NCBI GenBank assembly: GCA_028280195.1
Contig: JANQMH010000079.1
Location: 1 to 50,451 of the forward strand
Direction of reading: 5' to 3'
DNA: 50,451 nucleotides
Source: Exilibacterium sp.
GTDB lineage: Bacteria; Pseudomonadota; Gammaproteobacteria; Pseudomonadales; Cellvibrionaceae
The first letter of the stretch is position 1, and every line of letters starts with the position of its first letter. Positions 38,601 to 49,900 of the stretch are shown piece by piece. A program made the position numbers and the translations under genes. A model generated the notes under the pieces. It saw only the letters and a list, made by a program, of their open reading frames with translations. It had not been told where the DNA came from and did no database searches.

Positions 38601-41600
38601 GAACCTGATAGCGCAGGCGTTGCCCCGGCAGGGCCGGGTCCAGCGGCAGGTACGCACCGCCGGCTTTGAGCACGGCCAGCAGTGCAACCACAAATTCGCC
38701 GCTGCGCGGCGCGTGGATGGCCACCCGGGTTTCAGCTTTGACGCCGCAATCGATTAACTTTGCGGCCATGGCGTTGGCCAGCTGATCGAGTTGCCGGTAG
38801 CTCATCCCGGTGTTGCCTGAGCACAGCGCGATACTGTGCGGCTGGCTCTGCGCCCATCTTTCGACAAGCGACGGCACCAGCTCAGTGCCGAAGTCGCGGC
38901 GATCACCGGCGACACACGCTCGCAGCCGATCCCTCTGCGCCGCAGACAGCAAATCAATTTCCCGCAGCCGGCGCTGCGGGCAATTGGCCAGCGCCTCAGT
39001 GAGAGCGCGAACGGCCTCGTGCATGTAGTGGCAGATATCCCGGCCGTTCAATCCATCGCTCACCAGCGCGACTATCTCAAAACCACCGGCCTCAAAACCA
39101 TCGACCTCAAAACCACTGGCCTCAAAACCATCGGCCTCAAAACCGCCGGCCTCAAAATCACCTGCCTCAAAACTGCCGCCGGCATCGTTGATGGAGACGG
39201 TGATCGGGTAGTTATTCTGCGTTCTGCCGGCCACCAGCGCCATACCTTCGGCGGCAGCCAGTGAATCCTGTTTCGATTTCGCAGAGCTGTAGCGGTAGTT
39301 GAACAGCGATGAAAACAAGGGTTTCCCCCTGGGCAGAGCACTGCAACGCTGCGCCAGTGAAAGGCTGGCGTGCTCATGGCGCAACAGCCCGGCCAGCAGC
39401 GCATGGGTGTGCCCGAGCGCCTCGCTGGCACTCAGAGACTGCAGTCGGAGACGCAATGGCAGAGTATTGATGAACATGCCCAGCGCGCGTTCGGCGCCCT
39501 CGCCCCCCTGCAGGCGTCCAAACAGTACCGTGCCGAAAACCACGTCGTCGCGGCCAGAGGTTCTGGCAACCGCCAGCGCCCAGGCCAGATGAAAGAGAGT
39601 GGCGGCGCTGACACCGTATCGCCGGACCTGCCGGCGTACCTGTTGCGCCAACGCCGGCGCCAGCGGCTGGACGAATTCCTTTATCTTCGACCCGTCCCCC
39701 CGGGTATCCAGCGTGTCAAACGGCGCGGTGGGGGCGTCGACATCACCCAGCATATCGGTGAAAAAAGCTTCGTGCTCGGCTTCGCTGACAGCCGAGCGCG
39801 CCTGGGCGACAAAGTTTCTAAACGGCAGGGGTGCGGGGAGATCGGCGCGCCGCCCCCGGCGCATCAGGCCGATTTCACTGACGATCATATCCAGCGTGGT
39901 GTGATCGGATATCAGGTGGTGATATGCCAGCTGCAACAGGTATCCATCGCGCTCGGGTTCCGGTGCCGCCAGCGCAAAAATTAACGGCGCCCGGCTGACG
40001 TCCATGCGATAGCGGCCGGCGTGAACATAGTCTTCGAGCTGCTGCAGGGCGTTGTTCCCCGGCGCCGGTTGCAGCCACTGCAGTGACAGCTGCGCGTCTC
40101 TATATACGACTTGCAGCGGATTTTTCAGCTTTTCCCACACTACCGCGGTGCGTAAAATATCGTGCCGCGAAATCACCTCGTTGAGGTGGTCGACGAATTC
40201 CTCCAGTACCTGCCGGCAACTGAACCTTATCGACTGAGAGGCGAGGTAGGCATCCCGGCCGGTCTGCAGCAAATGGTGAAACAGAATACCTTCCTGCAGC
40301 GGCGCCAGCGGGTAGATATCCTGGATATTGGCGCCGCCGCCGGGCACGCAATCCTCAATATGGCGGATCTCCTCCGGCGTCAGCTCGACCAGGGTCAGCA
40401 TATCCGCTTCGATCGCCTCACAACCGGCGGGAATGCCGTTGGCTGGCACCTCGCACCCGGCTGCATCATCGCCGCGCTCGATGGCCGCGGCAAAGGCCTG
40501 CAGTTGCGGGTATTGAAACAGGCTGCGCACCGCTGCCGACCAGCCGTGGGGGCGCATCTGCTGCAACAGTTTCAACGCCAGCAGCGAGTGTCCCCCCAGC
40601 TCAAAAAAGTTATCGTTGCGGCCAACGCGTTCGACATCCAGCACTTGCGCCCAGATGCGGGCCATTTGTTGCTCGACCTCGCCGCGCGGTGCTTCGAATG
40701 CCAGGTCCTCTCGAAAGTCGGGCGCCGGCAGCGCTTTGCGATTCACTTTGCCGTTCGGGGTCAACGGCAGGGTGTCCAGCTCGACGATGACACTCGGCAC
40801 CATGTAGTCCGGTAAAACCGCCTGCAGCCGCTCGCGCAATACCGGCCCGCGGACTGTCTGCCCCGCTCGCACAGTGATATAAGCCACCAGCCTGCCACTG
40901 CCCGCCTGTGCCACTGCCACCGCCTGTCCGACCTCCGGCTGGGCCAGCAGGCGCGCTTCGATCTCGCCCGGTTCAACCCGAAATCCGCGTATCTTCACCT
41001 GCTGGTCGCTGCGGCCCAGGTAGGCCAGCTGGCCGTCCTCGAGCCAGCGCACCCGGTCACCGGTGCGGTACAGCCGCCCGCCGCTGGCACTGCCCGGGTC
41101 GGCAACAAAGCGCTCGGCAGTCAAAGCGCTGCGGTGCAGATAACCGCGCGCCAGGCCAATGCCGCCCAGATAGAGTTCTCCGGCCACAGCGATCGGCGCC
41201 GGATTCAGGCTCTGATCCAGCACCCGGGTGTGGATGCCACTGATAGGGCGCCCGATCGGCACCTGACTGCGGCCGTCGTTACCGCAGGTCCAATGGGTAA
41301 CGTCGATCGCCGCCTCGGTGGGGCCGTAAAGGTTGTATAGCGCGGCCTGCGGTAAACGCTGCAAGACTGTATTTTGGACTGCAAGCGGCAGGGCCTCGCC
41401 GCTGCAGACAATGCGGCGCAGGCTGGCGCAGCGCTCGATGCCGCCGGCGGCCAGCAAAGCCTGCAGCATGGACGGTACGAAATGCAGGGTGGTTACCTGA
41501 TGGCGCCGAATCAGCTCGAGCAGGCGCGCCGGATCGCGGTGGTCGCCCGGTTTCGCCAGCGCCAGCTGAGCGCCCGCCAGCAGCGGCCAGAAGAATTCCC

Positions 41601-44600
41601 ACACCGAAACGTCGAAACTGAACGGCGTTTTCTGCAGCACCGTGTCCGATCCGTCGAGGCCATAGGCCTCCTGCATCCACAGCAGGCGATTGCGAAGCGC
41701 GCGATGCCGGTTGGCCACGCCTTTGGGTTTACCGGTGGAGCCGGAGGTGTAGATCACATAGGCGAGGTTATCGCCACTGAGAGCCACCTGCGGGTTTTGA
41801 GCCGGCCGGTCATCCAGTTCGACAGCATCCAGTACAACGATAGTTTCGATATCGCCGCACAGTTGGTCGCGCAGATGACTCTGAATCAGCAGCAGCCGGA
41901 CACCGCTGTCCTCGACCATGTCGGCCAGGCGCTCGGGCGGATACTCCGGGTCCAGCGGCACATAGGCGCCACCCGCTTTCAGTATGCCCAGCAGCCCCAC
42001 CACCATCTCGATCGAGCGCTCCACGGCGATGCCCACCCGGGTTTCGGGTCCGACCCCCAGGGCCAGCAGATAATGCGCCAGGCGATTGCTGCGGCGGTTC
42101 AACTCGGCATAGCTCAGCCGCTGCTGATCGAAATGCAGCGCCACTGCATTCGGCTGTCGTTGCACCTGCTGCTCGAACAGGCTGTGTACCGGCGCCGTGC
42201 CCGGGTATTGTCTGAGACTGCCGCCCCACTGCCGCAGCTGCCGCTGCTGTTTCTCATCCAACAGGTCCAGCTCGCCCGCGGCAACTTCAGGCCTGCCGGC
42301 CAGTGCCTCGGCGATTGCCGCAACAGCCGCCTGCAAAGACGCGCACACCCGTTGCGCATCCACCTCCTCGCTGACCTGGGCGACAATATTGAATCCGGCG
42401 GTCCCGAGATCATCAATCAACAGCGTCAGGGGGTAATTGCTGTGCTCCTCACTTTCAAGGACCTGAATACCCTCCCAGATACTGCTTTCGGGTGCGACAT
42501 GCTGCGGCAGGCTGTAACGATAATTCAGCAGTGTGGAAAACAGCGGTACGCCGCCGCTCACAGCACTGCAGCTTTGCGCCAACGCCAGGCTGGCGTGTTC
42601 GTGGCGCAGCAGATCAATCAATGCCGCCTGGGTCTGTTGCAGGGCCTGCTGCACACTCTGCCCCTGCAGTTTGATACGCAGCGGCAAGGTATTGATAAAC
42701 ATACCCATGGCCCGCTCCGAGCCTTCACTGCCCTGCATGCGCCCAAACAGCACCGTGCCGAACACCACATCGTCGCGGCCCGAGTACCTGCCCGCCACCA
42801 GCGCCCAGGCCAAATGAAACACCGCCGCAGCGCCGGTACCGCAACGCTGCGCCTGGGCGCGCACCTCGGTTGCCAGCTCCCCGGTGAGTGACAGGCGCGC
42901 CTCTCGGATACGGCTGCCATCGCCCTGCACATTGACCAGGCCAAAGGGTGTCGTCGGTTCGTCAACATCGGCCAGCATGGCACGGAAAAATGCCTGCTGC
43001 GCCTCCCGGTCAGCGCCCAGCCGGGCCCTGGCCACAAAGTCGCGAAACGGCAGCGGCTCGGGCAATTGGTGCCGGCGCCCCTGCTGGATCAGGGTGACCT
43101 CTTCAATCTGCAGTTCCAGCGTGGTGTGGTCGGCCGCCAGATGGTGCCTGAACAGCCGCAACAACCAGCGTTTATTGAGCCGGTCTTCGGCCGCCATGCA
43201 GTGTAACAACGGCGCTTTGCGCACATCGATTCGATAGTCATCCCAGACCGCGGCCCCACTGCTGTGGTTATCGTGACTGTCGGTATCACTGTCGGTATGA
43301 CCGGTGCCGGACAGCTGCCCGGCCTGCAGCCATGCAATCGACAACTCGGCCTCGCGGTACACCACTTGTACAGGCTCGCTGAGATTTTCCCAGAGCACTG
43401 CCGTACGCAAAATATCGTGGCGTGCAATCACCTGGTTAAGGCTGTCGACAAAGCGTTCGAGGCGTGCCCTGGTATCGAAACTCAGCAAGTGGGACGTAAC
43501 GAAGGTATCCCTGCCGCTATCCAACAGATGGTGGAACAGTATGCCCTCCTGTAAGGGCACCAGCGGATAGATATCCTGAATGTTGGCCGCGCCGCCCGGC
43601 ACCGACTGCTCGATGAACCTCAGCTCTTGCGGGGTGAGTTTGATCAGTGTGACCATTTCCGCTGCAATAAATTTGCAGCCCGGCACGATACCGTTTTGCG
43701 GCACGACAAATTCGCTGGCGGCGCGCTCCGCAGCTCTCTCACCCAGGTGCTCAGCCAGCTCGGCAACCGTTGGAAAATCGAAAATCTCGCTCGGCGCAAG
43801 CTCTATCGCCAGTGCCTTGCGCAGGCGTGCAGCCAGTTTGATCACCAGCAGCGAATGCGCCCCGAGATGGAAAAAATTCGCCTCGATATCGATTGTATCC
43901 CGTTTCAGGAGAGCGGCCATGCAGTCGGCAATAACACCTTCGAGTTCATTTCTGGGAAGCGTCGCTGCACGGCTCGCCGGCTGTTCCGGCATCGAGGCGA
44001 GCAGTGCTGCGCGGTCCACTTTGCCGTTTGCCAGCAGTGGCATATGGGCGAGAAAAACGTAGCTCAGCGGCACCATATAGGAAGGCAGCAGTGCCGATAA
44101 GCGCTCGCGCAGGGCATTCTCTTCAATGTCGTGCCGCGGCTCCGGTAACACAAAGGCCGCCAGGCTGCTGTCGCCCGCCGGCGAGTTGACAGCGAGGACC
44201 GCGGCATTTTTTATCCCGGGCAGTGACTGTAGCAGCGACTCGACTTCCACCGGCTCTACCCGGTAACCGCGTATTTTTACCTGCTGGTCGGCGCGGCCCG
44301 TCAGGCGAATACCGCCCTCGGGCAGGACATAGGCCAGATCGCCGCTGCGATAGAGGCGCTCCCCGGGATGCAAGGGGTTATCCGCGAACGCCTCCTCCCG
44401 GTCGAGATGCAGATAACCCCGGCAGACTTGGGCACCGCCGATATAGACCTCCCCCATACCCCCACTGGGCACCAGCTGCCTGTTCCCATCGAGGATATAG
44501 ATGCTATTGTTGGCCAGTACCCGGGTCAGCGGGATGGGGTCGGAGTCAGCGCCGGTATGCAGTTTATGCACAATAACACCGACGGTGGTTTCCGTCGGGC

Positions 44601-46824
44601 CGTAGTGATTATAGATAACGGTCTGCGGATTGATCGCTTCGATACGCTCGATCAGGCTGAAAGCGGGAGCCTCGCCGCCGAGAATAAGCGTCGCCGGCAG
44701 ATATGGCGTATCGGTCTCCAGCAATGCCTGCAAATGCGAAGGGACAATCTTCAGCGAATCGATCTGTCGCGATCGCATGAAGTCCGAGAAAGCACCTGCG
44801 TCACTGACCGTATCGCTATCGGCCACCACCAGGCAGGCGCCGTTAAACAATCCGCCAAACAAAGCGGTGTTGCCGATATCAGTGACCACCGGGCTGACCA
44901 GCGCCCAGCGGCGGCAGCTGTCGAGGTGCATGGCCGCGGACGCCGCTGTCACATAGTTGAGCAGATGCCGGTGTTCTATCAATACACCTTTGGGCTTGCC
45001 GGTGGATCCCGATGTATACAATACATAGGCAATCGCCGTTAGCGCCACTTGCCGCTGCGGCGCCGTTGCCGGCAGCGATGCGGTGTCTATCTGCGCCCAA
45101 GCGACATGCCGCCACGGTGTAGAGTCGACCTGGTTTGAAGGGATATTGGCATCGATCACCATTGCCGGCTGCGCATCCGACAAGACGGCCAGGCGCCGCT
45201 CTGCCGGCCAGTCCGGCTGCAGCGGCACATAGCCGGCGCCGGCACGCCATATCGCCAGTATCGCGACGATGAGTTCTGGCGATCTGGGCAGAATCACAGC
45301 GACCAGCATATCGGCGGCAATACCCTGCCGGATAAGCCAGTGGGCCATTTGGTTGGCACTGGCATCGAGTTCGCGATAGCTCAGTTTCCTGTCGTGCAAT
45401 TCGATGGCCGCAGCACGCGGCGTTTTTCTTGCCCAGGCAGCCACATGCCCGGAGATGGCCTCGGTGCCGGCAGCCACCCGACCGCCGTTGATACTGAGTA
45501 GCGCCTGATATTCCCGCTCACTCACCAGGGTCAGTTGCGAAACCGGCGCATGCGGCGTCGATACTATGCTCTGCAGCAGCGTCAGGTACTGTTCCAGCAA
45601 GCGTTCGAGGGCCGCTGGCGAGTAGCACGACGGTTTTGCCTGCACCAGTAAGCCGGCAGTCTCAGCCGACCAGTCTATGTGCAGTGCCAACTCAAAACAG
45701 GGATGGAAGCCCGGCGCGGCCGATACCTGCCAGTGCGGCGCCCCGGCTGCTGTTGTCGCTGCGTAAAACGAAAAACCCGTATTGAAATGTGCCAGAACTT
45801 CCTCTGCATCAATGGCGCAATACTCCTGCGCCTCGATATGGTCGTTCAATGTGCCGGCAAGGGTCTGCAGCCATTGTGCAAAAGGCATATCCGCATCAAT
45901 ATCGACGACTAGCGGCAATATTTTTTCAAATACACCCACAGCATCGGCCATTATCGGGTAGTCCTGGCGACAATCATGCAGCCAGCCGGCAATGAAGGTG
46001 TCAAAGCCGGTTAATCTGGCCAATAGCAGCCACCATGCGCCCTGTAGCAGAGTCTCGACAGCGCAGCCGCCGCTTTCAGCCGCCTGTTGCAGGCTCTGCG
46101 TCAGGCGGCTGTCCGCGCTGCGGCTTATCTGCAGTGTCTTATCACTTGCGGGCGCCACGGCCGGGTCCCGCCGGCTACCGAGCCTGGGCGATGTCGAGTC
46201 ATAATCCCCGCGCAGGCTGTTTTTCCAATACGCCTTACCCAGCAGTGCATCTTCGTCTTCTTCGAGTGACTGGCGCCACTCGAGAAACTGGGAGTAGTGA
46301 AAAATGCTGTCGGGGTCGGGAGCCGTATGGCTGCAATAACCATCGACAATCTGCCGTGCCAGGATCATTAAACCCGCCCTGTCCACGGCGAGGGCGCAGG
46401 CAACCAGAACCAGCACATGGCGATACTCATCCACGCGGACCAGCCCGAATTTGAGCAGCTCTCCCCGTTCGATGGCGAGCGGCTGGCGGCGAAACTGTTC
46501 TATCCAGGCGGGCAATGCGCTATCTGCATCATCGCCGTCGCGCATATCGTGGTTGTGCCAGCTGATATTCGGGATGGTCTGCAGCCGTTGCCAGCGCAAG
46601 CCGCGCCAGCCCGGTACACGGCACAGAGCCGTTCCGAGCAGTTGATGCGCCTCGAGGATATTCTCAGCAACACCCTGCAACTGCGCGCAATCCGCCAGTT
46701 CTTCAATGCGCAGCTGCACCGCTGCAGTTGCCTGCCCGGCCTTGTCTTCACTGCCCCACAGCGAAATCAGCGCCCGCTGCTCGGGACTGAGAGCCAGCGA
46801 GGTCTCTATAGCGTCGTTCAACAT
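29350..46824 (-). CDS. Nonribosomal peptide synthetase, five modules (interface-A-T / C-A-T / C-A-T-E / C-A-T / C-A-T)
   Basis: 5824 aa. Five A domains with intact cores at about residues 604, 1693, 2795, 4295 and 5372; five carrier sites (GAHSLL, GGHSLL, GGDSIL, GGHSLL, GGHSLA). It starts with a condensation-like domain lacking HHxxxDG and has one epimerase (about 3240-3678; [18 protein letters not shown]). Predicted residues in order: Asp, Ser, D-Asp, Thr, X. The protein should take an acyl/polyketide chain from the upstream PKS-C-TauD protein and pass a pentapeptide to the 2429-aa protein. The start is ATG 46824 with AAGGCG upstream; the gap to the previous gene is 127 bp and holds half of an inverted repeat. 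Separate entries describe the modules. Confidence 0.95.
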   Translation of the reverse strand: MLNDAIETSLALSPEQRALISLWGSEDKAGQATAAVQLRIEELADCAQLQGVAENILEAHQLLGTALCRVPGWRGLRWQRLQTIPNISWHNHDMRDGDDADSALPAWIEQFRRQPLAIERGELLKFGLVRVDEYRHVLVLVACALAVDRAGLMILARQIVDGYCSHTAPDPDSIFHYSQFLEWRQSLEEDEDALLGKAYWKNSLRGDYDSTSPRLGSRRDPAVAPASDKTLQISRSADSRLTQSLQQAAESGGCAVETLLQGAWWLLLARLTGFDTFIAGWLHDCRQDYPIMADAVGVFEKILPLVVDIDADMPFAQWLQTLAGTLNDHIEAQEYCAIDAEEVLAHFNTGFSFYAATTAAGAPHWQVSAAPGFHPCFELALHIDWSAETAGLLVQAKPSCYSPAALERLLEQYLTLLQSIVSTPHAPVSQLTLVSEREYQALLSINGGRVAAGTEAISGHVAAWARKTPRAAAIELHDRKLSYRELDASANQMAHWLIRQGIAADMLVAVILPRSPELIVAILAIWRAGAGYVPLQPDWPAERRLAVLSDAQPAMVIDANIPSNQVDSTPWRHVAWAQIDTASLPATAPQRQVALTAIAYVLYTSGSTGKPKGVLIEHRHLLNYVTAASAAMHLDSCRRWALVSPVVTDIGNTALFGGLFNGACLVVADSDTVSDAGAFSDFMRSRQIDSLKIVPSHLQALLETDTPYLPATLILGGEAPAFSLIERIEAINPQTVIYNHYGPTETTVGVIVHKLHTGADSDPIPLTRVLANNSIYILDGNRQLVPSGGMGEVYIGGAQVCRGYLHLDREEAFADNPLHPGERLYRSGDLAYVLPEGGIRLTGRADQQVKIRGYRVEPVEVESLLQSLPGIKNAAVLAVNSPAGDSSLAAFVLPEPRHDIEENALRERLSALLPSYMVPLSYVFLAHMPLLANGKVDRAALLASMPEQPASRAATLPRNELEGVIADCMAALLKRDTIDIEANFFHLGAHSLLVIKLAARLRKALAIELAPSEIFDFPTVAELAEHLGERAAERAASEFVVPQNGIVPGCKFIAAEMVTLIKLTPQELRFIEQSVPGGAANIQDIYPLVPLQEGILFHHLLDSGRDTFVTSHLLSFDTRARLERFVDSLNQVIARHDILRTAVLWENLSEPVQVVYREAELSIAWLQAGQLSGTGHTDSDTDSHDNHSSGAAVWDDYRIDVRKAPLLHCMAAEDRLNKRWLLRLFRHHLAADHTTLELQIEEVTLIQQGRRHQLPEPLPFRDFVARARLGADREAQQAFFRAMLADVDEPTTPFGLVNVQGDGSRIREARLSLTGELATEVRAQAQRCGTGAAAVFHLAWALVAGRYSGRDDVVFGTVLFGRMQGSEGSERAMGMFINTLPLRIKLQGQSVQQALQQTQAALIDLLRHEHASLALAQSCSAVSGGVPLFSTLLNYRYSLPQHVAPESSIWEGIQVLESEEHSNYPLTLLIDDLGTAGFNIVAQVSEEVDAQRVCASLQAAVAAIAEALAGRPEVAAGELDLLDEKQQRQLRQWGGSLRQYPGTAPVHSLFEQQVQRQPNAVALHFDQQRLSYAELNRRSNRLAHYLLALGVGPETRVGIAVERSIEMVVGLLGILKAGGAYVPLDPEYPPERLADMVEDSGVRLLLIQSHLRDQLCGDIETIVVLDAVELDDRPAQNPQVALSGDNLAYVIYTSGSTGKPKGVANRHRALRNRLLWMQEAYGLDGSDTVLQKTPFSFDVSVWEFFWPLLAGAQLALAKPGDHRDPARLLELIRRHQVTTLHFVPSMLQALLAAGGIERCASLRRIVCSGEALPLAVQNTVLQRLPQAALYNLYGPTEAAIDVTHWTCGNDGRSQVPIGRPISGIHTRVLDQSLNPAPIAVAGELYLGGIGLARGYLHRSALTAERFVADPGSASGGRLYRTGDRVRWLEDGQLAYLGRSDQQVKIRGFRVEPGEIEARLLAQPEVGQAVAVAQAGSGRLVAYITVRAGQTVRGPVLRERLQAVLPDYMVPSVIVELDTLPLTPNGKVNRKALPAPDFREDLAFEAPRGEVEQQMARIWAQVLDVERVGRNDNFFELGGHSLLALKLLQQMRPHGWSAAVRSLFQYPQLQAFAAAIERGDDAAGCEVPANGIPAGCEAIEADMLTLVELTPEEIRHIEDCVPGGGANIQDIYPLAPLQEGILFHHLLQTGRDAYLASQSIRFSCRQVLEEFVDHLNEVISRHDILRTAVVWEKLKNPLQVVYRDAQLSLQWLQPAPGNNALQQLEDYVHAGRYRMDVSRAPLIFALAAPEPERDGYLLQLAYHHLISDHTTLDMIVSEIGLMRRGRRADLPAPLPFRNFVAQARSAVSEAEHEAFFTDMLGDVDAPTAPFDTLDTRGDGSKIKEFVQPLAPALAQQVRRQVRRYGVSAATLFHLAWALAVARTSGRDDVVFGTVLFGRLQGGEGAERALGMFINTLPLRLRLQSLSASEALGHTHALLAGLLRHEHASLSLAQRCSALPRGKPLFSSLFNYRYSSAKSKQDSLAAAEGMALVAGRTQNNYPITVSINDAGGSFEAGDFEAGGFEADGFEASGFEVDGFEAGGFEIVALVSDGLNGRDICHYMHEAVRALTEALANCPQRRLREIDLLSAAQRDRLRACVAGDRRDFGTELVPSLVERWAQSQPHSIALCSGNTGMSYRQLDQLANAMAAKLIDCGVKAETRVAIHAPRSGEFVVALLAVLKAGGAYLPLDPALPGQRLRYQVRDSGAALLLSNEKPHWNPGLPVLSLNPEAYAPASPSPAVAIHPDQAAYVIYTSGSTGRPKGVVIGHAALANYTRALLQRLALPAAARHLAMVSTVAADLGHSVLFGALCCGRTLHLIPAELTVDADAFAAYMRRQRIAVLKIVPGHLQALLQAMKPADVIPSARLILGGETTDWALLERINGLKPSCRVLNHYGPTEATVGVLTQYAEQAQRSAATLPIGTPLANTAAYVLDTDLNLVPAGVCGELYLGGVQLARCYQSHPAQTAERLIANPFDRAQRLYRSGDRGKILADGSIVFLGRADEQIKLRGYRVEPREVARLLQHQPGVAEAAVVARETPAGETRLYGYVAAAAGAGLDTEALRQALAAVLPDYMLPDAVAVLDELPRTANGKLDRKALPDLQTAASRDYQPPEGVVEETLAAVWSEVLGVQRVGRHDNFFALGGDSILTLQIVARSRKQGLKILPKQLMELQTLAAIAAQLPQREAAALPHRPGGAGEQAGAEPFALTPIQRWFFAQNFAEPQHWNQSLLLTPAETPDLLYLRQAVEAVVAHHQALRLCFSEQNGVWQQSVAAADATVPFEHIDLSAEQRAPAAISAAADEAQRSLSLTRPCKFIWFDLGQGKPGRLLLLAHHLVVDAVSWRILLEDLQSAYRRLLQNQPPALPPPVTSLQQWSQALSRCAESGRFTAQLPYWQAVLEQREPDLPGRSEGSNCAGDASSVDWSLDEALTEQLLTVAPQAYRARSKDLLLTALARTLCSWSGHRSVRVELEGHGREELQAGIDLSRTAGWFTSLFPVRLTPGADLDSSIKAVKEQLRAVPDNGIGYGILRYLTPAGGQLAQADYPQVTFNYLGQFDQSFGAASLWYPARESTGVQRSPASARRTWLDISAAVHRGELKVSWTYSTEIHQRATIQHLSECFGDELRALIEHCSGAVTGVTPSDFPLAHVTQDQLDRLPLPWDNLLDLYALSPMQSGMLFHSVGDPHSSAYVNQLRIDLGGLDPQRFKASWQAVFNRHDTLRTGFIHTEQPLQWVARSVALPFAEEDWRGRQDLETALDDLARRELRRGFELAVPPLMRLLLVRVAAAGFHLIWTRHHLLLDGWSTSRLIAEVLAHYAGQNLPHLQGRYRDYIRWLQGRDLQASETYWRNLLRDLEQPTRLAAADPEADQSGYLYHDCALSAGQTAQLAAFARSQRVTLNTLVQAAWALLLRSHTGLRVVSFGATTASRPPELDGAESLLGLFINTLPVLAEPSPQLSVGAWLRDLQAQNLASREHEHTPLFDIQSWAGSAGQALFDSIIVFENYPVDKALRQSAGLELEVGKSRRYEQTNYPLTLVVTQGSALSIEFAYQGRYFDNTQVERQAAQLRRLLLALVQNADGRLADIHGLSRSEQRQLQQWGAIRQHYPESQPLHCRFQQRALQQPDRVAVCCGDEQLSYAALNRRANRLAHHLIALGVRPETRVGIAVERSLHMVVGLLAILKAGGAYVPLDPQYPAERLSYLIEDSGVALLLTQSAVRNRVPAAGLNVLELDTLDLQRRPAHNPSVAVHGGNLAYVIYTSGSSGKPKGALLCHHNASRLFCATEQWFGFNADDVWTLFHSYAFDFSVWELFGALCSGGRLVIVPFWISRSAEDLLQLLRDQRITVLNQTPSAFEQLLQLEKTYAQPLALRLVIFGGEALQPERLRPWIARWGDQRPRLINMYGITETTVHVTYRPIGATDLRHRCSPVGVAIPDLGLRVLDSALNPAPIGSAGELCVCGAGLARGYLNRRSLTAERFVADPGDRQGGRLYRTGDLARWRADGQLEYLGRIDQQVKIRGFRLEPGEVEAQLLAQPEVKAAVVALQPAAGGSALVGYVAARAGHTVRGSVLRERLANCLPDYMVPSAIVELQDLPLTPNGKVNRKALPAPAFAGQKTYQPPRGEVEKALAQIWSEVLQLQRVGRHDNFFELGGHSLLALQVLQRIRRRGWSTSVRTLLQCPELAALARALAPRGGRAEVAVPANDIPPGCKAIQPEMVTLIDLTAAEIRHIEAAVPGGAENIQDIYPLAPLQEGILFHHLIQTEGDAYITSHTLSFDSRARLEGFISGLEQVIARHDILRTAVLWENLREPVQVVQRQVDLPLQWLEVTAADVSGQLARRADPARYRIDICRAPMLRALAACDNGRWLLHLLSHHMIDDNTTLQHLVREIALLHENRRDQLPEPIPFRNFVARARLGVSDAEHEAFFTAMLGDVTELAAPFNLRDVRGDGSGIDEARLALAADLARQLRHQAQRYGVGAAALFHLAWALVVARTSGRDDVVFGTVLFGRSHHSDGAERALGLFINTLPLRIRLAARSVEQCLRQAHQGLIDLVHHEHARLALALRCSALPGDTPLFSSLLNYRHTRQLDVERIAGVFEGMERLGGRVRSNYPFGMSVNDSGSGFELVAQVDQRVGARRICAMMHKAVACVVAALTEQPDQLLHEIDLLADDERAEILAWGVNAACHADLAPVHRLFERRALQRPDATAVVSGELQLSYAELNCRANRLAHYLIARGVKPETRVGIGMERHLDMAVALLGTLKAGGAYVPLDPAYPQDRLAYIAEDSGIELLLMQSHLRKHLPAFAAAAVIELDTLDSSGLPGHNPQVALHGDNLAYVIYTSGSTGRPKGAANRHASLSSCLQWMQEAYCLTPADTVLHKAPFGFDVSVWESLLPLTAGARLALAGPGDHRDPARLLALIARHQVTIVSFVPAMLQALLAQEGIGDQTQLRYIACGGEAVPAALQRDTLSRLPGASLQNLYGPTETTIHVTRWTCVDDERRQLPIGRPITGIRAHVLDMEMHAVPQGVAGELYLGGVGLARGYLNRPALTADRFVADPFDRRGGRLYRTGDLVCWNGEGQLQYLGRIDYQIKIRGFRIELGEVEAQLLAQPEVKEAVAAAQQGPAGMGLAAYVVLSPGAVIDGAALRRRLGATLPDYMLPNVIAVLESLPLNANGKVDRTALPAVDGRSDEDYQAPRGEVEEALAQIWAEVLGVERVGRQDNFFALGGHSLAAMQVVAGLQRLCGLNLPLRDVFELSTLADLAGSPSLAGMQSGSRSGHLQAMEALLADVE
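32630..35789 (-). other. NRPS module 4; threonine
   Basis: C domain of the type that follows epimerases ([16 protein letters not shown]; intact HHLLLDGWS at about 3832). A-domain positions D,F,W,N,I,G,M,V,H equal the standard Thr code DFWNIGMVH. Confidence 0.85.
35790..40454 (-). other. NRPS module 3 with epimerase; D-aspartate type
   Basis: C (active-site HHLISDH), A, T (GGDSIL), E. A-domain positions D,L,S,K,L,G,H,V,G are close to the Asp code. The epimerase has the HHxxxDxxSW signature, so the residue should be D. The C domain carries the 15-bp repeat insertion at 39076-39180. Confidence 0.75.
39076..39180 (+). repeat. In-frame 15-bp minisatellite in the module 3 C domain
   Basis: Seven head-to-tail 15-bp units, each beginning CTCAAAA (starts at 39076, 39091, 39106, 39121, 39136, 39151, 39166). 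They code for residues 2549-2583 as repeated FE-x-x-G pentapeptides ([20 protein letters not shown]). The sister C domains have only a single copy of this segment (for example [10 protein letters not shown]), so about 30 residues are an expansion. Confidence 0.95.
40455..43699 (-). other. NRPS module 2; serine
   Basis: A-domain segments [27 protein letters not shown] and [12 protein letters not shown] give D,V,W,H,V,S,L,I,D, the serine type, and closely resemble EntF. The C domain has HHLAADH in place of HHxxxDG and a low-complexity Asp/Ser/His insertion (43250-43310). Confidence 0.85.
43700..46824 (-). other. NRPS module 1: interface-like C domain, aspartate A domain, carrier
   Basis: Residues 1 to about 450 align to a C domain, but the active-site line reads [12 protein letters not shown]: both catalytic His are lost (CA for HH). 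The A domain positions D,I,T,K,L,G,H,V,G are aspartate type. The carrier site is GAHSLL. In beta-hydroxyaspartate siderophore synthetases an inactive C-family 'interface' domain beside an Asp A domain recruits the Asp hydroxylase; that fits here. Confidence 0.72.
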
Positions 46825-46890
46825 CTGTCAGCGCCTTAATCGATAAAACCCTGCTGAGTAGACGATTGCCGGGGCACAGTGTTTAGAAGC

Positions 46891-46974
46891 TGTTTCATAA
46901 CTCTCGACCTACTGCGGCGGCGCTAAATAACGCTGTTTATCACTCGCCTCGCTACGGCCGAGAGTTATGAAACA
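46891..46974. repeat. Perfect 16-bp inverted repeat flanking 52 bp at an NRPS gene junction
   Basis: TGTTTCATAACTCTCG at 46891-46906 and its exact complement CGAGAGTTATGAAACA at 46959-46974. The right arm codes the last residues of the TauD-bearing protein (VFHNSR), and its stop codon lies just inside the element. No clear target duplication was found. It may be a miniature inverted-repeat element or a very stable hairpin between the two NRPS genes. Confidence 0.85.
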
Positions 46975-49900
46975 CTAGTGACGCGCGATCGAACATCGCC
47001 CCCATGGCCACGACAATTTTTCTCTCACCTTGAAAGGGGTCACGGGCATGGGCGACCAGCATATTGTCCAACAGCACCACATCGCCCCGGCGCCAGTCAA
47101 ACCGCACCGCACACTGCTCATAACAGCGGCCAAGCAGCGACACGGTTGCGTCATCTATCGGGCTGCCGTCGCCGTAGTAGACCTGGCGCGGCAGTCGCTC
47201 GCTGCCAACCATCTCCACCAGGTCCCTGCGAACACTGGGGTCCAGACAACTCGGATGGTGCAGTTGAATCTGGTTGAACAATACCCGTTCACCGGTGACA
47301 GGGTGGACAATCACCGCCGGGCTGCGTGATCGGGTTTGCAGGGTATTGCGGTCCAGCCAGCGCCAGTCAAAACCGGCAGCAGTCAGTTTTGATTCCACTT
47401 CGGCGGGATCGTCGGTTTTATAAAAGTCCTGCCAGCGGACATCCAGTCGCGGGGTAAATGTACGTACATAAAGTAAACCTTTGTGCTCGAGTTTGCTCAC
47501 CATATCCGCCGGCAGTTTTTGCAGAACCTCGCGGCCATCGACGATGGGGGTAGCGCCCCCGGCGGCAGCCGGCTGTTCACAGAAAAAAATCTGCCGGCTT
47601 GGCCAGCAGTCGAGATGGGAGCTTTCGTTGTGGTAGAGAATCATCTCGTTTTCAGGATACGGGGTGGAGCGGTATATCTTTTTACCCCCCTCTTTCTTGG
47701 GTAAATCACCATAATCACCGAACAAACCCGGCTGAATCGCCTCGGCGAACAGCTCGAATTCCTGTGGTGTTCGCAGGCCAAAGTCGCGGAACAGAATACC
47801 GCCATGCCGGCTTGCCAGCTCATCCAGATAAGCGCGATTGGCCGCGACCCAGGCCGCACCGTCCACATCCGCCAGCGCCGGTGTGATTACCGCGGGCAGC
47901 ATGCGGTCATGGCCAAGCGAAGCAAGCGCTACCGCGGACTCGGGTCTGCGTTTGACAGGCTTTTTCTTACCTTTCAAACTGTTGAGTTTTTCCAGCTTGT
48001 TTTTTGCCAGCGTTTTCCTGCCCGCAGCGGCTACTGCCAGTTCGCCGAGCGCGATATCGGCATTGCCGGCGACAGTCGCCAGTATCTCTCGCCATTTTGC
48101 CGCCATGCCTGCAATCGTCTGCTGTTTATACAGGCGAGGTGAATAGACCCAGTCAGCTTCAAGCCGCCCGTCAATGTCTTTGATAAATACCGCCAGATCA
48201 AACTTGGCCTCATAGGTAGTGGGGGGAATGATTTTGACTGCCAGGCCGGGAATATCGAAGCGGGCCGGCGGTGTGTTCTGCAACACGAACAGCACCTGCA
48301 GCAGGGAGTTTTTGCCGCCGGCGCGCTCGGCGCCGGCAATATCGATGATTTTATCGAAGGGCAGCAGTTGGTGATCCAAAGCCGACAACACATTCCGCTG
48401 TGTTTTTTGCAGCCATTGTGCAAACGATTCAGTGTCCTTTCCCAGCTTAGAGCGCAGTGGTACGACGTTGACGAAAAAACCGATAAGCCCTTCCAGGTCG
48501 GGGTGCATGCGCCCGGCAACGTCGGTGCCTATGACCACATCAGCGGCGCCCGACATGCGGTGCAACTGCCACAGAAAGGCCGCTGTCAATAGCGCAAATA
48601 AAGACACTTCACACTGTTGCGACAGCCGCGATAAGCCGGCTTTGAGATCGCTGCCGATATCGACGCGCGCGCAACTCCCTTCATAGGACTGGTATTGCGG
48701 GCGCGGGAAATCGGCGGGCACGGTAGACAGCTGCGGCGCATTGTGCAAATACTGCCGCCAGAATGAGCGGCTGTCCTCGAGGCCGGCGGACTGCAAAAAC
48801 TGCTCATACCAATGGGCATAGTCGGCATACTGCAGGGGCAAGGGCGCCAGGTCCGGCGTAGCGCCAGCCGCAAATGCGCGATAGCAGTGCGCGAATTCAC
48901 GCGCAAACACGGCGATTGACCAGCCGTCGAAAACAATGTGGTGGACGACCAGAAGCAGCGCACACTGATTCTTTGCCTGCACGATCGCCGCTCTCAACAG
49001 CGGACCGGCGGCCAGGTCGAAGGCTTTGCTGGTGAGCTGGTGAAAGCGATTCTCGACAAAGGTACTGAATTCATCGCCTGGTGCATCACGGCAGTCGATC
49101 AACGCAATGTCGATCTCTACGTCGTCGTTGATAACTGCAGCCGGATCGCCGTCGGCGTTTTCCACATACACCGTGCGCAGCACCTCGTGGCGGGCCACAA
49201 GCGCATTGACGGCGCGGCGCACACTGGCGGCGTCGACAGTGCCGGTCAGCTCAATGATCGCCGACATATTGTAGGCGCTGGCGGCCGCATCCTTCCTGCC
49301 CAGGTTTAACCGGTCGACCATCCACAGCCGGCGTTGAATGGGCGACAGCACCATTTCCGCGGTGCGCGGGATAACCTCGATGCGGTAGCTGCCGGCGCCC
49401 GGCACAGCGCCTGGCGGGCGGTTCCCGAGCTGCTCCGCAAGGCGTGAGCCGAGCCCGGCAATGGTCGGCTCGCGGAAGAATTCACTGGGGTGAATACTGG
49501 CGGCAAAACGCTCCCTGACCTGTGCCAGCAGCTGGATCGCCAGCAGCGAATCGCCGCCCAGCGCAAACAGATTGTCGTTGACACCCACCGGCGAGATGCC
49601 CAGGCGCTCGCGCCAGATCTGTGCCAATGCCATTTCCAGATCCGTTGACGGCGCCACCAAAGCACCGGCCAGTGCCGGCCGCGGGCGGGCGGCGGCAACC
49701 GCGTCCGGCGCGGACCGGGCAAGCGCTGGCCGCGGCGCCTGCAGCCAGTAGCGCTGGCGTTGAAACGGATAGCCGGGCAAGGGCACACGCCGCAGATCTG
49801 TGGCTGTATGGCAGGCGCGCCAATCGATATCCACACCCAGCGTCCACAGACCGGCCAGCGCCTCGGCAAACGCCTGCGGCTCGGATGGCGACTGTTGCCC

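Noticed and set aside
46825..46951. A separate small gene (for example mbtH-like) in the gap between two NRPS genes
   Set aside because: The gap is only 127 bp, mostly inverted repeat, with no ORF or NPE.W..VP..W-type sequence.
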